A stretch of 64,000 bases of DNA, taken from positions 78,522,815 through 78,586,814 of the forward strand of contig CM019831.1 in NCBI GenBank assembly GCA_009763385.1, in the 5' to 3' direction. The position numbers were made by a program, and so were the translations under genes. Origin of the DNA: Coix lacryma-jobi var. lacryma-jobi (taxonomy: Eukaryota; Streptophyta; Magnoliopsida; Poales; Poaceae). The notes under the pieces were generated by a model. It was given only the letters and a program-made list of their open reading frames with translations. It searched no databases and was not told the origin of the DNA. Shown here one piece after another: positions 59,295-64,000 of this stretch (position 1 is its first letter; every line of letters starts with the position of its first letter).

Positions 59295-62200
59295 GTTTTG
59301 CAGCACCGTTCCTCCAAAAATGAAAGTGCCAAAACCCACCAAACATGAGTTTCGGGTCAAACGGAGATGATTGGGTGCGTCCATTGTGAAAGATTGAACG
59401 GTTTGTTTTTCGGTGCATCAGTGGGTAAAACGGCCCTCCCATACGAGTGTTGCGGCACCGTTCCTCCGGAAATGAAAGTGTCAAAAACCCACCAAACATG
59501 AGTTTTGGGTCAAACAGAGATGATTGGGTGCGTCTGTTGCGAAAAATTCAACCGTGAGTTTTTCGGTGCATCAGTGGTTAAAACGACCCTCCTGCGCGAG
59601 TTTTGCAGCACCGTTCCTCCAAAAATGAAAGTGCCAAAAACCCACCAAACATGAGTTTCGGGTCAAACGGAGATGATTGGGTGCGTCCATTGTGAAAGAT
59701 TGAACTGTTTGTTTTTCAGTGCATCCGTGGGTAAAATGGCCCTCCCCGTACGAGTTTTGCGGCACCGTTCCTCTGGAAATGAAAGTGCCAAAAACCCACC
59801 AAACATGAGTTTTGGGTCAAACGGAGATGATTGGGTGCGTCCGTTGTGAAAAATTCAACCATGAGTTTTTCGGTGCATCAGTGGGTAAAACGGCCCTCCC
59901 ATACGAGTGTTGCGGTACCGTTCCTCCGGAAATGAATGTGCCAAAAACCCACCAAACATGAGTTTTGGGTCAAACGGAGATGATTGAGTGCGTCCATTTT
60001 GAAAAATTCAACCGTGAGTTTTCCGGTGCATCAGTGGTGAAAACGGCCCTCCTGCGCGAGTTTTGCGGCTCCGTTCCTCCGAAAATAAAAGTGCCAAAAA
60101 CCCACCAAACATGAGTTTTGGGTCAAACGGAGATGATTGGGTGCGTCCGTTGCGAAAAATTCAACCGTGAATTTTTCGATGCATCAGTGGTTAAAACGGC
60201 CCTCCTGCGCGAGTTTTGCGGCACCGTTCCTCCGGAAATAAAAGTGCCAAAAACCCAACAAACATGAGTTTTGGGTCAAATGGAGATGATTGGGTGCTTC
60301 CGTTGCGAAAAATTCAACCGTGAGTTTTTCGGTGAATCAGTGGTTAAAACGGCCCTCCTGCGCGAGTTTTGCAGCACTGTTCCTCCAAAAATAAAAGTGT
60401 CAAAAACCCACCAAACATGAGTTTTGGGTCAAACGGAGATGATTGGGTGCGTCCGTTGCGAAAAATTCAATCGTGAGTTTTTCGGTGCATCAGTGGTTAA
60501 AACGGCCCTCCTACGCGAGTTTTGCAGCACCGTTCCTCCAAACATGAAAGTGCCAAAAACCCACCAAACATGAGTTTCGGGTGAAACGGAGATGATTGGG
60601 TGCGTCCATTGTGAAAGATTGAACTGTTTGTTTTTCGGTGCATCCGTGGGTAAAATGGCCCGCCCGTACGAGTTTTGCGGCACCGTTCCTCTGGAAATGA
60701 AAGTGCCAAAAACCCACCAAACATGAGTTTTGGGTCAAACGGAGATGATTGGGTGCGTCCGTTGTGAAAAATTCAACCGTGAATTTTTCGGTGCATCAGT
60801 GCTGAAAACGGCCCTCCTGCGCGAGTTTTGGGGCTCCGTTCCTCCGGAAATAAAAGTGCCAAAAACCTACGAAACGTGAGATTTGGGTCAAACGAAGATG
60901 ATTGGGTGCGTCTGTTGCGAAAAATTCAACCGTGAGTTTTTCGGTGCATCAGTGGTTAAAATGGCCCTCCTGCGCGAGTTTTGCAGCACCGTTCCTCCAA
61001 AAATGAAAGTGCCAAAAACCCACCAAACATGAGTTTCGGGTCAAACGGAGATGATTGGGTGCGTCCATTGTGAAAGATTGAACGGTTTGTTTTTCGGTGC
61101 ATCAGTGGGTAAAACGGCCCTCCCATACGAGTGTTGCGGCACCGTTCCTCCGGAAATGAAAGTGTCAAAAACCCACCAAACATGAGTTTTGGGTCAAACA
61201 GAGATGATTGGGTGCGTCTTTTGCGAAAAATTCAACCGTGAGTTTTTCGGTGCATCAGTGGTTAAAACGACCCTCCTGCGCGAGTTTTGCAGCACCGTTC
61301 CTCCAAAAATGAAAGTGCCAAAAACCCACCAAACATGAGTTTTGGGTCAAACAGAGATGATTGGGTGCGTCCATTGTGAAAGATTGAACTGTTTGTTTTT
61401 CGGTGCATCCGTGGGTAAAATGGCCCTCCCCGTACGAGTTTTGCGGCACCGTTCCTCTGGAAATGAAAGTGCCAAAAACCCACCAAACATGAGTTTTGGG
61501 TCAAACGGAGATAATTGGGTGCGTCCGTTGTGAAAAATTCAACCATGAGTTTTTCGGTGCATCAGTGGGTAAAACGGCCCTCCCATACGAGTGTTGCGGT
61601 ACCGTTCCTCCGGAAATGAATGTGCCAAAAACCCACCAAACATGAGTTTTGGGTCAAACGGAGATGATTGAGTGCGTCCATTTTGAAAAATTCAACCGTG
61701 AGTTTTCCGGTGCATCAGTGGTGAAAACGGCCCTCCTGCGCGAGTTTTGCGGTTCCGTTCCTCCGAAAATAAAAGTGCCAAAAACCCACCAAACATGAGT
61801 TTTGGGTCAAACGGAGATGATTGGGTGCGTCCGTTGCGAAAAATTCAACCGTGAATTTTTCGATGCATCAGTGGTTAAAACGGCCCTCCTGCGCGAGTTT
61901 TGCGGCACCGTTCCTCCGGAAATAAAAGTGCCAAAAACCCAACAAACATGAGTTTTGGGTCAAATGGAGATGATTGGGTGCTTCCGTTGCGAAAAATTCA
62001 ACCGTGAGTTTTTCGGTGAATCAGTGGTTAAAACGGCCCTCCTGCGCGAGTTTTGCAGCACCGTTCCTCCAAAAATAAAAGTGCCAAAAACCCACCAAAC
62101 ATGAGTTTTGGGTCAAACGGAGATGATTGGGTGCGTCCGTTGCGAAAAATTCAATCGTGAGTTTTTCGGTGCATCAGTGGTTAAAACGGCCCTCCTACGC

Positions 62201-64000
62201 GAGTTTTGCAGCACCGTTCCTCCAAACATGAAAGTGCCAAAAACCCACCAAACATGAGTTTCGGGTGAAACGGAGATGATTGGGTGCGTCCGTTGTGAAA
62301 GATTGAACTGTTTGTTTTTCGGTGCATCCGTTGGTAAAATGGCCCTCTCGTACGTGTTTTGCGGCACCGTTCCTCCGGAAATGAAAGTGCCAAAAACCCA
62401 CCAAACATGAGTTTTGGGTCAAACGGAGATGATTGGGTGCGTCCATTTTGAAAAATTCAACCGTGAGTTTTCCGGTGCATCAATGGTGAAAACGGCTCTT
62501 ATGCGCGAGTTTTGCGGCTCCGTTCCTCTAAAAATAAAAGTGCCAAAACCCCACCAAACATGAGTTTTGGGTCAAACGGAGATGATTGGGTGCGTCCGTT
62601 GCGAAAAATTCAACCGTGAATTTTTCGACGCATCAGTGGTTAAAACGGCCCTCCTGCGCGAGTTTTGCGGCACCATTCCTCCGGAAATGAAAGTGCCGAA
62701 AACCCACCAGACATGAGTTTTGGGTCAAACGGAGATGATTGGGTGCTTCCGTTGCGAAAAATTCAACAGTGAGTTTTTCGGTGCATCAGTGGTTAAAACG
62801 GCCCTCCTGCACGAGTTTTGTAGCACCGTTCCTCCAAAAATAATAGTGCCAAAAACCCACCAAACATGAGTTTTGGGTCAAACGGAGATGATTGGGTAAA
62901 ACAGCCCTCCCATACGAGTGTTGCGGCACCGTTCCTCCGGAAATGAAAGTGCCAAAAACCCACCAAACATGAGTTTTGGGTCAAACGGAGATGATTGGGT
63001 GCGTCCATTTTGAAAAATTCAACCGTGAGTTTTCCGGTGCATCAGTGGTGAAAATGGCCCTTCTGCGCGAGTGTTGCGGCACCGTTCCTCCGGAAATGAA
63101 AGTGCCAACAACCCACCAAACACGAGTTTTGGGTCAAACAGAGATGATTTGGTGCGTCCGTTGCGAAAAATTCAACCGTGTGTTTTTCGGTGCATGAGCG
63201 GTTAAAACGACCCTCCTGCGCGAGTTTTGCAGCACCGTTCCTCCAAAAATGAAAGTGCCAAAAACCCACCAAACATGAGTTTCGGGTCAAACGGAGATGA
63301 TTGGGTGCGTCCATTGTGAAAGATTGAACTGTTTTTTTTTGGTGCATCCGTGGGTAAAATAGCCCTCTAGTACGTATTTTGCGGCACCGTTCCTTCGGAA
63401 ATGAAAGTGCCAAAAACCCACCAAACATGAGTTTTGGGTCAAACAGAGATGATTGGGTGCGTCCGTTGTGAAAAATTCAACCGTGAGTTTTTCGGTGCAT
63501 CAGAGGGTAAAATGACCCTCCTGCGCGAGTTTTGCGGCACCGTTCCTCCGGAAATGAAAGTGCCAAAAACCCACCAAACATGAGTTTTGGGTCAAATGGG
63601 GATGATTGGGTGCGTCCGTTGTGAAAAATTCAACCGTGAATTTTTCGGTGCACCAGTGGTGAAAAAATGGCCCTCCTGCGCGAGTTTTGCGGCACCATTC
63701 GTCCGGAAATGAAAGTGCCGAAAACCCACCAAACATGAGTTTTGGGTCAAATGGAGATGATTGGGTGCTTCCGTTGCGAAAAATTCAACCGTGAGTTTTT
63801 CGGTGAATCAGTGGTTAAAACGGCCCTCCTGCGCGAGTTTTGCAGCACCGTTCCTCCAAAAATAAAAGTGCCAAAAACCCAACAAACATGAGTTTTGGGT
63901 CAAATGGAGATGATTGGGTGCTTCCGTTGCGAAAAATTCAACCGTGAGTTTTTCGGTGAATCAGTAGTTAAAACGGCCCTCCTGCGCGAGTTTTGCAGCA
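59295..64000 (+). repeat. 153-bp centromeric satellite array, segment 6
   Basis: Satellite continuing to the window end in the same orientation. It corresponds almost base for base to 6318-11024 (landmarks 60429/7453, 62113/9137 and 62976/10000, all offset 52,976). Small differences include a deleted A near 59332 and T-run length near 63330 (offset 52,975 afterwards). The array runs off the window edge. No gene is seen. Confidence 0.93.

Larger units (their letters stand above)
53600..62430 (+). repeat. 1,684-bp 11-mer HOR, about 4.2 copies (interrupted by the miniature element)
   Basis: Equivalent monomers start at 53630, 55314, about 56998, 60429 and 62113. The spacing is 1,684 throughout once the 1,743-bp element and one 5-bp TSD are removed. 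It is the counterpart of the array at 3.35-9.45 kb but has one more 11-mer upstream of the insertion, giving offset 50,250 before and 51,934 after it. Small private changes mark individual copies: an extra C at 55850 (GGCCCCTCC) and a lost A near 57115. Confidence 0.9.

Noticed and set aside
1..64000. CRISPR-like regular repeats
   Set aside because: The repeat unit is contiguous with no unique spacers, the unit is 153 bp, and the context is a plant centromere.

Overview
The window is almost entirely grass (Poaceae) centromeric satellite DNA. A 153-bp monomer runs head to tail, always in the same orientation, for about 55.1 kb of the 64 kb (roughly 360 monomers). From memory, the monomer resembles the CentC/CentO family of maize and rice: it carries CCAAACATGAGTTTTGG, then GATTGGG and a GTTGCGAAAAA block in the same order as CentC. 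I cannot name the species from the sequence. I see no host gene, rRNA, tRNA or CRISPR.

Five LTR-retrotransposon insertions interrupt the satellite, each bounded by a perfect 5-bp target-site duplication (TSD). They are: a 700-bp solo LTR (5618-6317, minus); a complete gag-only 4.6-kb Ty3/gypsy-type element with two apparently identical 1,025-bp LTRs (11603-16197, plus); two 917-bp solo LTRs in opposite orientations only 508 bp apart (32854-33770 minus, 34279-35195 plus); and a complete 1,743-bp miniature element with about 700-bp LTRs around a 344-bp interior (57552-59294, minus). The 917-bp LTRs encode a C-terminal polyprotein tail with GPLTRARARQLN, which points to the CRM clade of centromeric retrotransposons. 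The 4.6-kb element shares the 3' two thirds of its LTR with them, so it looks like a non-autonomous relative.

Layout: 1-5617 satellite; solo LTR; 6318-11602 satellite; 4.6-kb element; 16198-32853 more divergent satellite without long regular periodicity; inverted solo-LTR pair; 35196-57551 strongly homogenised satellite; miniature element; 59295-64000 satellite.

The satellite has several tiers of higher-order repeat (HOR): a 305-bp dimer (28.4-29.4 kb), a 1,025-bp 7-mer containing a 103-bp truncated monomer (35-50 kb), a 1,684-bp 11-mer (3.4-9.4 and 53.6-62.4 kb) and a 3,472-bp block (41-52.6 kb). Above these, bases 1 to about 11,025 recur at 50,250-64,000, including the retrotransposon insertion, which is a solo LTR in one copy and intact in the other.

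The elements are recent insertions into an array that keeps expanding by unequal exchange. Open frames in the satellite arise because 153 is divisible by 3; I do not regard them as genes. The only credible coding sequence is the gag-like ORF of the 4.6-kb element.
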